Counted from the stretch's first letter, positions 1 to 9,372 are shown. The stretch is DNA of 64,000 bases from Enterobacter hormaechei subsp. xiangfangensis (GCF_001729785.1 NZ_CP017183.1:3410001-3474000), one strand, 5' to 3'. The notes: generated from the letters alone by a model not told the origin. Program-made: numbers and translations.

Positions 1-1512
<1,512 letters not shown>

Positions 1513-1615
1513 CTATACACAACGACAGGGGATGTCGTTAGTTCAAAGAGATTTATCGCTGAAATAATTCACGTAGCGGCGAATAAAAGCCGCTACGTGT
1601 TATTTTTGACGAAAA

Positions 1616-2590
1616 TTAATGAATTCCGCCAATACGATTCAGGCGAACGCCGGTCGGCCACTCGCCTTCCTGCTTCTCAAAACTCATCCAGATAGCCGTT
1701 GCTTTACCGACCAGATTCGCTTCCGGCACAAAGCCCCAGTAACGGCTGTCCGCAGAGTTATCGCGGTTGTCACCCATCATGAAGTAGTGTCCCGGTGGCA
1801 CAATCCAGGTCGCCAGCTGTTGGCCTGGCTGCTGGTAGTACATTGCCAGTTGATCCTGTGCGATTGGCACGGTCAGAATGCGGTGAGTGACATCGCCCAG
1901 CGTTTCTTTCCGTTCAACCAGACGAATACCGTTCTCTTTGGTTTCACCTTTGGGCACCTGGAAGAATCCGCTGGTCGCTTCACCGCCGTTACGGCGGGCA
2001 AAGGTCTGCACAAAATCACTTGGCTCAACGTTGGAGTAAGTGACTGGCAGCGCATTTTCACATGCAGTTCCAGAGCTACAGCCTGGCTGAATGGTCACCT
2101 CTTTCGCCACCGGATCGTAGGTTACTTTATCGCCCGGCAGACCTACCGCGCGTTTAATATAATCCAGCCGTGGATCTTCCGGATATTTAAACACCACGAT
2201 GTCGCCACGTTTCGGATGACCCGTTTCGATCAGCGTTTTCTGGTAGATCGGATCTTTGATGCCATAGGCAAACTTCTCAACCAGAATGAAATCACCGATC
2301 AGCAGCGTTGGCATCATCGATCCTGACGGGATCTGGAACGGTTCATAGATAAATGAACGCACCACCAGCACAATCGCCAGCACCGGGAATACCGATGCCC
2401 CTGTTTCCAGCCAGCCCGGTTTTGGGCCGACTTTTTTCAGGGTTTTCGCGTCCAGCGCATCGCCCGTGGCTGCCTGCGCGGCAGCCTGACGTTCACGGCG
2501 TTTTGGGGCGAAGATAAACTTATCCAGGCACCACAACAGACCTGTCACCAGGGTAGCGATGACCAGGATCAGGGCAAACATGTTCGCCAT
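1616..2590 (-). CDS. lepB: Signal peptidase I
   Basis: LepB is the inner-membrane serine protease that removes signal peptides from Sec- and Tat-exported proteins. The 324-residue protein has an N-terminal membrane anchor (residues ~4-22), a short cytoplasmic loop with KRRERQ, a second hydrophobic segment (~ASVFPVLAIVLVVRSF), and then the periplasmic catalytic domain. The nucleophile is the Ser of PSGSMMPTL (about residue 91) and the general base is the Lys of DYIKRAVG (about 146). The MGDNRDNSADSRYWGFV box is intact. It lies 15 bp downstream of lepA, as in E. coli, and should be cotranscribed with it. Because the lepA promoter now sits in prophage DNA, lepB expression probably depends on it too. 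Confidence 0.97.
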   Translation of the reverse strand: MANMFALILVIATLVTGLLWCLDKFIFAPKRRERQAAAQAATGDALDAKTLKKVGPKPGWLETGASVFPVLAIVLVVRSFIYEPFQIPSGSMMPTLLIGDFILVEKFAYGIKDPIYQKTLIETGHPKRGDIVVFKYPEDPRLDYIKRAVGLPGDKVTYDPVAKEVTIQPGCSSGTACENALPVTYSNVEPSDFVQTFARRNGGEATSGFFQVPKGETKENGIRLVERKETLGDVTHRILTVPIAQDQLAMYYQQPGQQLATWIVPPGHYFMMGDNRDNSADSRYWGFVPEANLVGKATAIWMSFEKQEGEWPTGVRLNRIGGIH

Positions 2591-2605
2591 GCCAACTCCT
2601 TAAGG

Positions 2606-4411
2606 TTATTTACCGTTACCGTCTTTACCAACATGAAGGATGGCAAGGAATGCTTCCTGCGGCAGCTCAACGTTACCGACCTGCTTCATACGCTTCTTAC
2701 CTTCTTTCTGCTTCTGCAACAGCTTTTTCTTACGGCTGACGTCGCCGCCATAGCACTTAGCCAGAACGTTTTTACGCAGCTGCTTCACGGTTGAACGGGC
2801 AATGATGTGGTTACCAATGGCCGCCTGAATCGCAATGTCAAACTGCTGACGCGGGATGAGATCTTTCATCTTCTCAACCAGCTCACGACCACGGTACGGT
2901 GCGTTATCGTTGTGGGTGATCAGCGCCAGGGCATCAACACGCTCGCCGTTGATCAGTACATCCACGCGAACCATGTTCGAGGCCTGGAAGCGTTTGAAGT
3001 TGTAGTCCAGCGACGCATAGCCACGGGAGGTAGACTTCAGACGGTCGAAGAAGTCGAGCACTACTTCCGCCATCGGAATTTCATAGGTCAGCGCCACCTG
3101 GTTACCGTGGTAAACCATGTTGGTCTGCACGCCACGCTTCTCAATACACAGGGTGATCACGTTGCCGAGGAACTCCTGCGGCAGCAGCATGTGACACTCT
3201 GCGATAGGCTCGCGCAGTTCCTGAATATTATTCAGTGGCGGGAGCTTGGACGGGCTGTCGACGTAGATCACCTCTTTAGACGTGGTTTCTACTTCGTAGA
3301 CAACCGTCGGGGCGGTGGTGATCAGATCCAGATCGTATTCACGCTCCAGACGTTCCTGAATGATCTCCATGTGCAGCAGACCGAGGAAGCCACAGCGGAA
3401 GCCGAAGCCCAGCGCCGTTGAGCTTTCTGGCTCGTAGAACAGGGAGGCATCGTTGAGGCTCAGCTTTCCGAGCGCATCGCGGAAGTTTTCGTAATCGTCA
3501 GAGCTGACCGGGAACAGACCCGCATAAACCTGCGGTTTCACCTTTTTGAAGCCTGGCAGCGCTTTATCTGCCGGGTTACGTGCACCGGTCAGGGTATCAC
3601 CCACCGGCGCGCCGAGGATGTCTTTAATGGCACAGACCAGCCAGCCCACTTCGCCGCATTTCAGCTCGGTACGGTCAACCTGTTTTGGCGTGAAGATGCC
3701 CAGACGGTCAGCGTTGTAGACCTGGCCGGTGCTCATGACCTTGATTTTGTCGCCTTTACGCATGGTGCCGTTTTTAATACGCACCAGCGAAACAACGCCG
3801 AGGTAGTTATCAAACCAGGAGTCGATGATCAGCGCCTGTAGCGGCGCATCCGGGTCACCTTCCGGCGGCGGAATATCACGCACCAGACGTTCCAGTACAT
3901 CCGGAACGCCGACGCCGGTTTTCGCCGAGCAGCGCACTGCATCGGTCGCATCAATACCGACGATGTCTTCAATCTCTTCCGCTACGCGCTCAGGATCGGC
4001 GGCTGGCAGGTCGATTTTATTCAGAACCGGCACCACTTCGAGATCCATTTCCATGGCGGTGTAGCAGTTTGCCAGCGTCTGGGCCTCTACGCCCTGTCCG
4101 GCATCCACCACCAGCAGCGCGCCTTCGCAGGCCGCCAGCGAGCGTGACACTTCATAAGAGAAGTCAACGTGCCCTGGGGTGTCGATAAAGTTCAGCTGAT
4201 AGGTTTCACCATCGGAAGCTTTATAGTCGAGCGTCACGCTCTGCGCTTTGATGGTAATACCGCGTTCGCGTTCCAGGTCCATGGAGTCCAGAACCTGGGC
4301 TGCCATTTCACGATCAGACAGGCCACCGCAAATCTGGATAATACGGTCAGACAGCGTCGACTTACCGTGGTCAATGTGAGCAATGATGGAGAAATTTCTT
4401 ATGTTCTTCAT
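2606..4411 (-). CDS. lepA: Translation elongation factor 4 (LepA) with a phage-derived 5' end
   Basis: LepA/EF4 is a ribosome-associated translational GTPase. The 601-residue product has the G1 motif AHIDHGKST, the DTPGHVD G3 motif, NKIDLP (G4), EF-G-like domains II and III, and the LepA-specific C-terminal domain ending near [17 protein letters not shown]. The first 14 codons encode the normal [14 protein letters not shown] but with synonymous bases that differ from a second copy at 26512-26559. Prophage integration has therefore replaced the native start with a phage-supplied one while preserving the protein. Upstream transcription and initiation signals are now phage sequence. The gene looks functional. 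Confidence 0.96.
   Translation of the reverse strand: MKNIRNFSIIAHIDHGKSTLSDRIIQICGGLSDREMAAQVLDSMDLERERGITIKAQSVTLDYKASDGETYQLNFIDTPGHVDFSYEVSRSLAACEGALLVVDAGQGVEAQTLANCYTAMEMDLEVVPVLNKIDLPAADPERVAEEIEDIVGIDATDAVRCSAKTGVGVPDVLERLVRDIPPPEGDPDAPLQALIIDSWFDNYLGVVSLVRIKNGTMRKGDKIKVMSTGQVYNADRLGIFTPKQVDRTELKCGEVGWLVCAIKDILGAPVGDTLTGARNPADKALPGFKKVKPQVYAGLFPVSSDDYENFRDALGKLSLNDASLFYEPESSTALGFGFRCGFLGLLHMEIIQERLEREYDLDLITTAPTVVYEVETTSKEVIYVDSPSKLPPLNNIQELREPIAECHMLLPQEFLGNVITLCIEKRGVQTNMVYHGNQVALTYEIPMAEVVLDFFDRLKSTSRGYASLDYNFKRFQASNMVRVDVLINGERVDALALITHNDNAPYRGRELVEKMKDLIPRQQFDIAIQAAIGNHIIARSTVKQLRKNVLAKCYGGDVSRKKKLLQKQKEGKKRMKQVGNVELPQEAFLAILHVGKDGNGK
4374..4387. repeat. attL core
   Basis: The 14 bp ATGTGAGCAATGAT is identical to 26522-26535. 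Similarity continues rightward through TATGTTCTTCATAT with scattered synonymous differences, because both copies encode the LepA N-terminus. The exact crossover cannot be placed within the identical bases. Confidence 0.88.
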
Positions 4412-4452
4412 ATGTATGGATTTATTTACTCGCTATGCGGATTAAATCTTCT

Positions 4453-4474
4453 TGATGGACACAGCGGTGGACAC
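4453..4474. repeat. Integrase arm-type repeats, left end
   Basis: Two adjacent 10-mers on the complementary strand, GTGTCCATCA (4453-4462) and GTGTCCACCG (4465-4474), match three similar 10-mers near the right end (26329-26388). Their paired position at both prophage termini fits arm-type binding sites for the tyrosine integrase. The assignment is by repetition and position only. Confidence 0.6.
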
Positions 4475-4508
4475 TCCACAGTAACTACCCCATCAACGAC
4501 TGGCATGC

Positions 4509-4537
4509 ATATTACACTGTAGCGCCCAAATCGTCAG
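4509..4537 (-). promoter_or_regulatory. Candidate phage-supplied promoter for lepA-lepB
   Basis: On the minus strand, CTGACG and TAATAT are separated by 17 bp, and the -10 is preceded by TG two bases upstream. It lies about 100 bp before the lepA ATG. Since integration removed the native lepA promoter, some phage promoter must serve lepA; this is the best sigma-70 match I see. It is inferred from sequence alone. Confidence 0.45.
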
Positions 4538-5233
4538 CATACGATCTCCTGTTCATTGAGTGATAACGAGTGCCTACAGTTAAGCAATGTAAATTAAATT
4601 GTTGGGCAGTCATCATCACCCAGCGCGCGGTTGATGAAGAACGTCACTCTGCCAAGCACCTCCCCCTTCCAGAGCAGCACCTTCGCTCGCTTCGCCATCA
4701 TCTGTCATGAGTGACAGCCCCATCAGATTGGCAAACTGTGTGTGGCAGTCGCACAGAATCAACAACACATCACTTGGCGTCTTCTTCATTACAGGTTCGA
4801 TTACCGCAAAGCCTTTATCAGTTTCGAAGCTCGCTCTGCAACTCTTACTATCGCCCCATCACCGGCCATTCGCCGCCCGTTTTGCATAAGACGGGCGGCA
4901 GTTTACTTAACTCGTTCTATTAAGGATATTGCGTGTTTTACTCAGCTTTTTTTATCTTCTTTTTCTGCCTCGTAAATTGCTCCTATACTTCAATTTTCAC
5001 TCATTGTTCCGTACACAGCCAATAGAGCAGTCAAGTAATTCTATTTTGTAAACAAGCTTGGTAACCTGAGTCTGTCGCTGACCCAGTAAGTTTTAAGCCT
5101 ATTTTCAAGAATCACTGAGGGGAGGTACTAGTTGAGATACCGAGTAGTTTATAAATTACGTTTTGAGTTAGCTTTTAGCTTTCACAACCGAAAACTCGCA
5201 AATCCATTTCAACACACTTATATACTTCCGCTT
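4538..5233. other. Gene-poor left prophage end
   Basis: About 700 bp hold no convincing coding sequence. Short open frames at 4707-4975 overlap one another, lack good ribosome-binding sites and resemble nothing known. The one clear structure is a 9 bp GC-rich hairpin at 4872-4899 (GCCGCCCGT, 10 nt loop, ACGGGCGGC). It has no strong T-run on either side, so a terminator role is doubtful. Confidence 0.5.
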
Positions 5234-5390
5234 GTAAAGTATTGGACCAGACGTTGACATTCTCAATAACAATCAAGAGATTCTTGCTTCAACGGAAGTT
5301 GAATTAACCTTCCTCCACAAGCATAAACGACATGCCCTGCCGCTTAAAATTCATCACATAGTACAACATCATCACGGAAAAAAACCGTTA
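5234..5390 (-). ncRNA. Candidate TldR guide RNA (omega-RNA-like scaffold plus guide)
   Basis: Directly downstream of the TnpB-like gene on the same strand is a scaffold with three stem-loops. These are GCAT/ATGC, then GGAAG/CTTCC enclosed by CTTG/CAAG, then TCTC/GAGA. The scaffold ends GAGAATGTCAA (5264-5254), the form expected where an IS200/IS605-type right end meets the guide. The sequence after it, CGTCTGGTCCAATACT (5253-5238), is the predicted guide; how far it extends is uncertain. In TnpB systems this RNA overlaps the tnpB 3' end and programs the protein, and the arrangement here is equivalent. The 5' end and processing are not visible from sequence. Confidence 0.75.
5263..5343 (-). 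pseudogene. Fossil of the ancestral TnpB C-terminus inside the guide-RNA scaffold
   Basis: In a frame separate from the current stop codon, 5343-5263 reads AAGHVVYACGGRLIQL... and ends ...LKQESLDCY before TGA. This is the typical tail of IS605-family TnpB (N-x-L-A-A-G-H-x-V-x-A-C-G-G ... K-Q-E). The coding region between residue ~302 of the present protein and this tail, which would carry the zinc ribbon and RuvC-III (DxNAAxN), is gone. The upstream frame is closed by a TAA, so the tail cannot be translated as part of the protein. Its survival fits selection on the RNA rather than on a peptide. Confidence 0.75.
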
Positions 5391-6320
5391 CAAGAGTTTA
5401 CTTTCTCGGCGAATAATTTCACCACCTAGCCACTCTTGTTTGTATATCAACTGCCTGACAAATTCGTATCTCATACTCAGAGTCTTATCGTTCTTGGCAG
5501 ATACAGAATCCATCAAGTTCACAACCTCAACAACTGCGTGATTTTTACAAATTGCCGTGGTTGCTTTATGGATATTATCAAGTCTTATCCTTGCTGCCTT
5601 TGATCTTACTCTATCAATTTTACCTTTGGTTTTTAGCCAATTTTTGCTGTATTTCTTTCTTCTCGCCAGTGTTTTATTGAGACGGATTAACTTTTTCCTT
5701 TCTTCCGCTTGGTAAGTGTTATCACCGCCAACCCCAGATGACAGATGAACGCTATTCACATTATTAAGTACAATTGTAGTTTTGATATCAGAGGGGTGTA
5801 TTGGATCAGGAACTGTTTGATCTGTATTAAAACTGATATACCATTTCCCCTGATTAAGGGAAATAGTTGCATTTTTTAAATCACCAATGATTTCACGGCT
5901 CTTGCGATACTTTACCCAGCCGACTTTAGGGAGAGATACCAGTTTTTTTTCTTGATCTACTCTAACCCTTTGGCATGGTATACGGAAAGAATCATGCCGA
6001 CCTTTCTTTTTAAACTTTGGATATTGTGATTTGCCGGTGAAAAAGTTTCTGAATGCTCTGTCTAAATCTCTTAACGATTGCTGTAAACACTGAGATGGAG
6101 CTTCTTTCAACCAAGAAAGGCTCTCTTCATTCTTCCATTGCACTAATTCAGAAGCCAGCTGATTGTAGCCTATGAATTTTTTACCCGAACGGTAACTCTC
6201 GTTAAGAAGAGCAAGGCCTTTGTTGTAAACAAAACGACAGGAACCAGCAAAGGCCAAAAAGTCAGATAACTGACCTTTGTTTGGTTCAAGCAAAAATTTG
6301 AATGCCTGTTTTTTAATCAC
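5388..6320 (-). CDS. tldR: TldR: nuclease-dead, C-terminally truncated TnpB-like RNA-guided repressor
   Basis: The 310-residue protein starts at a GTG (6320) and reads MIKKQAFKFLLEPNKGQ, a typical TnpB start. Its N-terminal and central regions are canonical: CRFVYNKGLALLNE, LQQSLRDLDRAFRNFF and the basic YPKFKKKGRHDSFRIP. The nuclease is lost. At RuvC-I the usual GIDLG-type motif reads TTIVLNN (181-187), putting Val184 where the catalytic Asp belongs. RuvC-II keeps Glu265 (VVEVVNL). The protein stops ten residues after GG-E (299-301), so the CxxC zinc ribbon and RuvC-III are absent; full TnpB is about 370-400 residues. With the guide RNA downstream and a flagellin gene upstream, this matches fliC-associated TldRs: RNA-guided DNA binders that block host fliC transcription. 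Repression is inferred from the family. Confidence 0.88.
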   Translation of the reverse strand: MIKKQAFKFLLEPNKGQLSDFLAFAGSCRFVYNKGLALLNESYRSGKKFIGYNQLASELVQWKNEESLSWLKEAPSQCLQQSLRDLDRAFRNFFTGKSQYPKFKKKGRHDSFRIPCQRVRVDQEKKLVSLPKVGWVKYRKSREIIGDLKNATISLNQGKWYISFNTDQTVPDPIHPSDIKTTIVLNNVNSVHLSSGVGGDNTYQAEERKKLIRLNKTLARRKKYSKNWLKTKGKIDRVRSKAARIRLDNIHKATTAICKNHAVVEVVNLMDSVSAKNDKTLSMRYEFVRQLIYKQEWLGGEIIRRESKLL

Positions 6321-6421
6321 AACTGGACCTGTGTAAACGGAGCGAAACTGGTGAAATGCTAAATCATCGTGCGAGCTTTGATTAAAGGATTTGACTACTT
6401 TTAACGACCTTATTCAGCCAA

Positions 6422-6449
6422 TAAAAAAGCCCCACATATATGGGGCTTT
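6422..6449 (-). terminator. Terminator of the prophage flagellin gene
   Basis: AAGCCCC-ATATATG-GGGGCTTTTTT on the minus strand begins 17 bp after the flagellin stop codon. It separates fliCP from tldR, which therefore probably has its own weak promoter in 6321-6420 or relies on readthrough. Confidence 0.85.
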
Positions 6450-6465
6450 GACACTTAATATGAAA

Positions 6466-8190
6466 TTAGCCTTGCAGCAGAGACAGAACCTGCTGAGGAA
6501 CCTGGTTAGCTTTGGACAGCACGGAGTTACCAGCCTGCTGAATGATCTGCGCTTTGGACATATTCGACACTTCAGTCGCATAGTCGGCATCCTGAATACG
6601 GGACTGCGCTTCAGACAGGTTAGTGGTAGTGTTGTTAAGGTTGGTCACAGCAGAGCTCAGACGGTTCTGTACTGCACCCAGAGAAGAACGGAACTTATCG
6701 ATAGAGGCAATAGCATCGTCCAGCGCTTTCAGTGGGTCAGCAGTGGTTGCTGCTTTAGTTGCTGCATCTGTGGTGAATTTCCCATCTTCCTGTACATATA
6801 CAGCCTTACCGGAATTGTTAGTAATGGAGCCGTCTTTCTGCAGGAAAATCTCAGTTTCATTCTTGGCAGCTAACGTACCGTCAGTCTGAGTGTAAGCTTG
6901 CTTAGCACCAATTGTAACTTTGCCAGTATTAGCTGCTACTGTCGTTGTGCCAGTTGTGAAACCAGTCGTTTTGGTAGCAGACTGCATAGCTTCAGCGCTG
7001 ATTCGGGCACCAGTAACTACAATTGCACCACTCTGACCAGCAACAGTTGCACCCGCTAATTTGATTTCAGTCTTATCTTCGGTCGTAATGGTGACTGGAA
7101 CTGCCGCCGCAGGAGTAGTTGTGTTTTGAGTAAGAGCATCAAGAGTTGCAGGCTTAATATCAGCACCAGCATTGTTCTGAGTCAGGTTGCCATCAATACC
7201 AATGAAAAGCTTGGAACCATCTTTCGCAGTGATTTTACCATCGCTTGACAGAACAACATCTACAGATGTTGTACCAATCTTAACGTTCAGATTAGCGGTA
7301 TCACCTGCTTTAGGAGTCAGGATAGATTGTAACTTGGCGCTATTACTTGGAGTTGTTGCGTCACCAGCTGCAATAGTAGCATTGAATGTAAAATCATTAG
7401 TATCTTTATGATACGTATAGTTACTACCAGTAACAGCGTCGAAACCACTGGTAATATTAGCATTAACTACGGCAGTATCACCTAAGCCAGCAAACACGTC
7501 AGCTACGGTAGATTCGTTCAATCCCGCGCTTACTGTATACTTAGTTACGCCATTAGCATCTGCAGCAGGAGCAGCGATAGAACCGCCAGCAGCTGTTGTA
7601 GTGAGCTGAGCAGCTGTCAAATCAGCTTTAGTTGCTGCCTTATTAGCTACTGAACCTTCACCATTAACGTTAAAGCCAGTCAGGTTCAGAGTAGACGAGT
7701 CAATTTTTTTCAGGTCGATAGTGATGGTCTGGCCATCGTTCGCGCCAACCTGAATTTTCATGGAGCCGTCTTTTGCCAGCACGTTCACACCGTTGAACTG
7801 AGTCTGACCGGAAACGCGGTCAATTTCGTCCAGACGGGATTTGATTTCGTCCTGGATGGAGTCCAGGTCAGACTGGGAGTTAGTACCTGTAGAAGACTGA
7901 ACGGTAAGTTCACGGATACGCTGTAAGTTGTTGTTGATTTCAGACAGTGCGCCTTCAGTGGTCTGCGCAACAGAAATACCGTCATTGGCGTTACGCGCAG
8001 CCTGAGTCAGACCTTTAATGTTAGAGGTGAAGCGGTTGGCAATCGCCTGGCCAGCAGCGTCATCTTTTGCACTATTGATACGCAGGCCGGATGACAGACG
8101 CTCAATGGCTGTTGACATCGCAGACTGGTTCTTGTTGATGTTGTTCTGAGTGATCAGCGAGAGGCTGTTGGTATTGATGACTTGTGCCAT
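6466..8190 (-). CDS. fliC: Prophage-encoded flagellin FliCP
   Basis: Flagellin polymerises into the flagellar filament after type III export. The 574-residue product has the conserved N-terminal D0/D1 region ([21 protein letters not shown], then [25 protein letters not shown]) and C-terminal D1/D0 region ([22 protein letters not shown] ... QQVLSLLQG). The exposed central region (~residues 180-470) is Thr/Ala/Gly-rich and unlike standard Enterobacter or E. coli filaments as far as I can judge. The N- and C-termini should still copolymerise with, or replace, host FliC. No other flagellar gene is near. The gene has its own sigma-28 promoter and terminator. Its position beside tldR suggests that lysogens swap filament type, changing antigenicity and flagellotropic-phage sensitivity; that effect is inferred. 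Confidence 0.93.
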   Translation of the reverse strand: MAQVINTNSLSLITQNNINKNQSAMSTAIERLSSGLRINSAKDDAAGQAIANRFTSNIKGLTQAARNANDGISVAQTTEGALSEINNNLQRIRELTVQSSTGTNSQSDLDSIQDEIKSRLDEIDRVSGQTQFNGVNVLAKDGSMKIQVGANDGQTITIDLKKIDSSTLNLTGFNVNGEGSVANKAATKADLTAAQLTTTAAGGSIAAPAADANGVTKYTVSAGLNESTVADVFAGLGDTAVVNANITSGFDAVTGSNYTYHKDTNDFTFNATIAAGDATTPSNSAKLQSILTPKAGDTANLNVKIGTTSVDVVLSSDGKITAKDGSKLFIGIDGNLTQNNAGADIKPATLDALTQNTTTPAAAVPVTITTEDKTEIKLAGATVAGQSGAIVVTGARISAEAMQSATKTTGFTTGTTTVAANTGKVTIGAKQAYTQTDGTLAAKNETEIFLQKDGSITNNSGKAVYVQEDGKFTTDAATKAATTADPLKALDDAIASIDKFRSSLGAVQNRLSSAVTNLNNTTTNLSEAQSRIQDADYATEVSNMSKAQIIQQAGNSVLSKANQVPQQVLSLLQG

Positions 8191-8266
8191 GATAGTAATT
8201 CCTATTTGACTGAACTTAAATTAAGTTTACGGCTTGCACCATTTGGCTCCTGCGCCGCTATGTTCA

Positions 8267-8293
8267 CTATCGGCAAAGTATTCTGGACCTTTA
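8267..8293 (-). promoter_or_regulatory. Sigma-28 (FliA) promoter of prophage fliC
   Basis: On the minus strand TAAA is followed by 15 bp and then GCCGATAG, one base from the consensus GCCGATAA. The start site would lie near 8258, giving a ~70 nt leader. This puts FliCP under the host late-flagellar sigma factor, in step with host flagellar synthesis. The base context after GATA (GATAGTG) differs from the GATAAC expected at a TldR target. Confidence 0.88.
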
Positions 8294-8619
8294 GAAGAAA
8301 AAGTGAAAACCGTCCCCATCTGCTTTCAGGCCCCAAGCGAAACAGAACTGTATGCTTGTGATAATTTCGTTTTAATGCCCTTCAACCCACCATAATAAAG
8401 CCATATAATTCAATATGTTGAGCATCGTAAATAAACTATCTCGTTTGACAAACTGGCTACCTCTTATAAACCTCTAATCTCTTCATTTCTCAGCACTCAA
8501 CAAGCGAGCATAACCCGATGCTCCGATGGTAAGACCTATCCAAGGCGCAAATGCTTAGCTATCTCATCGGATGGCACCTTGTTTTATCTGTCTTTTTTAG
8601 TAGGTGTATGTAAGATGGT

Positions 8620-8649
8620 TTTACATTACAGTCATTCTCTGTCTAATAC
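8620..8649 (+). promoter_or_regulatory. Sigma-70-like promoter with an overlapping dyad
   Basis: TTTACA and TAATAC are 18 bp apart. The inverted repeat ATGTAA-N7-TTACAT (8608-8626) covers the -35, so a repressor site is possible. It would drive the small reading frame starting at 8670. Confidence 0.4.
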
Positions 8650-8669
8650 ATGATCAGGAGATTTGTTCA

Positions 8670-8762
8670 GTGAATGTTTCCGCCCGTTTTGTTATACTCT
8701 TAAATCTTGCATGCGCTGCTTTATTATTTACTCTACTCAATGCCAGGTTTGATTTATTCTGA
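8670..8762 (+). CDS. Possible small single-pass membrane peptide
   Basis: A GTG-started 30-codon frame (MNVSARFVILLNLACAALLF...) is preceded by AGGAG about nine bases upstream and by the promoter at 8620-8649. The peptide is one hydrophobic segment (about residues 6-24) with Arg near both ends and a polar C-terminus. I do not recognise it. Small hydrophobic peptides of this type occur as regulators or toxins, but nothing here assigns a role, and chance occurrence in AT-rich DNA is possible. Confidence 0.35.
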   Translation: MNVSARFVILLNLACAALLFTLLNARFDLF

Positions 8763-8949
8763 TCAGGATCTCATTTTACTTACTCGAAATCCCTCCTAAG
8801 ATTCATGCATGTACATATCTTACATCCAATCGAGTAGTAAATCGAAAAGCATCAGGGATGAATAATGACTTGATAAAGGACGTGCTCATAGACCATCGCC
8901 CTAACCTTCCATACACAGGTGGGTATGTAGTGTATGAACCCCCGTCCAT

Positions 8950-9372
8950 CTAGTTCCTTCCGATCACCCTTAAAGCACTTTTCATGGTGATGTTTTTCCT
9001 TGTTACATATTTGGATGCTTGTTTTAAGGCATTATTCATTGCTATTACAGTCACAGGCCTAGCTAATCCTTTAACTCGATTTGATCTACTCTGGAAAACA
9101 TAAATATCAGAAGGATTGCAATCCTTTCTGTACGCAATTAACTTAGAAAGCAATAAATTTAATCTAATTGTTCGTGGCTCAAATTTTGGAGTTCCAGCCA
9201 AGTGCAGCATGTCATCTTCGATATCGGAATATCTAATAGTAATCACCCTGCTGCCTTCAGCACGGAGAGAAAACAATGTTAGCCATAAGTCTGCCCATGT
9301 TGATGAGATTTTAGACAATTCAAAGTGAATAGCCCTAAACTCTTCAGGTGTAATAGAATCTGTTTTTGCCAT
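8950..9372 (-). CDS. Truncated tyrosine-recombinase-like protein
   Basis: The 140-residue product, started at MAKTDSITPEEF, resembles the first part of a tyrosine-recombinase catalytic domain. WADLWLTLFSLRAEGSRVITIRYSDIEDDML looks like the box-I helix and the following beta strand, although the usual GxRxxE pattern is altered. VFQSRSNRVKGLARPVTVIAMNNALKQASKY follows the typical 'x-S-...-R-P-(I/V)-(T/S)' step. The protein ends (SALRVIGRN) before the HxxR, H/W and Tyr motifs, so it cannot be an active recombinase. It may be a DNA-binding relic or a repurposed regulator. It lies between the flagellin and invertase modules. Confidence 0.5.
   Translation of the reverse strand: MAKTDSITPEEFRAIHFELSKISSTWADLWLTLFSLRAEGSRVITIRYSDIEDDMLHLAGTPKFEPRTIRLNLLLSKLIAYRKDCNPSDIYVFQSRSNRVKGLARPVTVIAMNNALKQASKYVTRKNITMKSALRVIGRN

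Larger units (their letters stand above)
8294..8949. other. AT-rich interval upstream of fliCP
   Basis: This 650 bp interval holds no recognisable long gene. It contains a sigma-70-like promoter and one possible 30-codon membrane-peptide gene at 8670, both listed separately, and a dyad ATGTAA-N7-TTACAT at 8608-8626. Base composition is more AT-rich than the host DNA on either side of the prophage. Confidence 0.5.

Noticed and set aside
4707-4975. Overlapping short open frames near the left prophage end
   Set aside because: Three frames overlap, none has a good ribosome site or familiar sequence, and composition looks non-coding.
5388-6320. Active IS200/IS605-family transposon with TnpB nuclease
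   Set aside because: There is no TnpA, no recognisable left end and no full-length TnpB; the nuclease motifs are lost and the flagellin gene is tied to it. A domesticated repressor explains the locus better.
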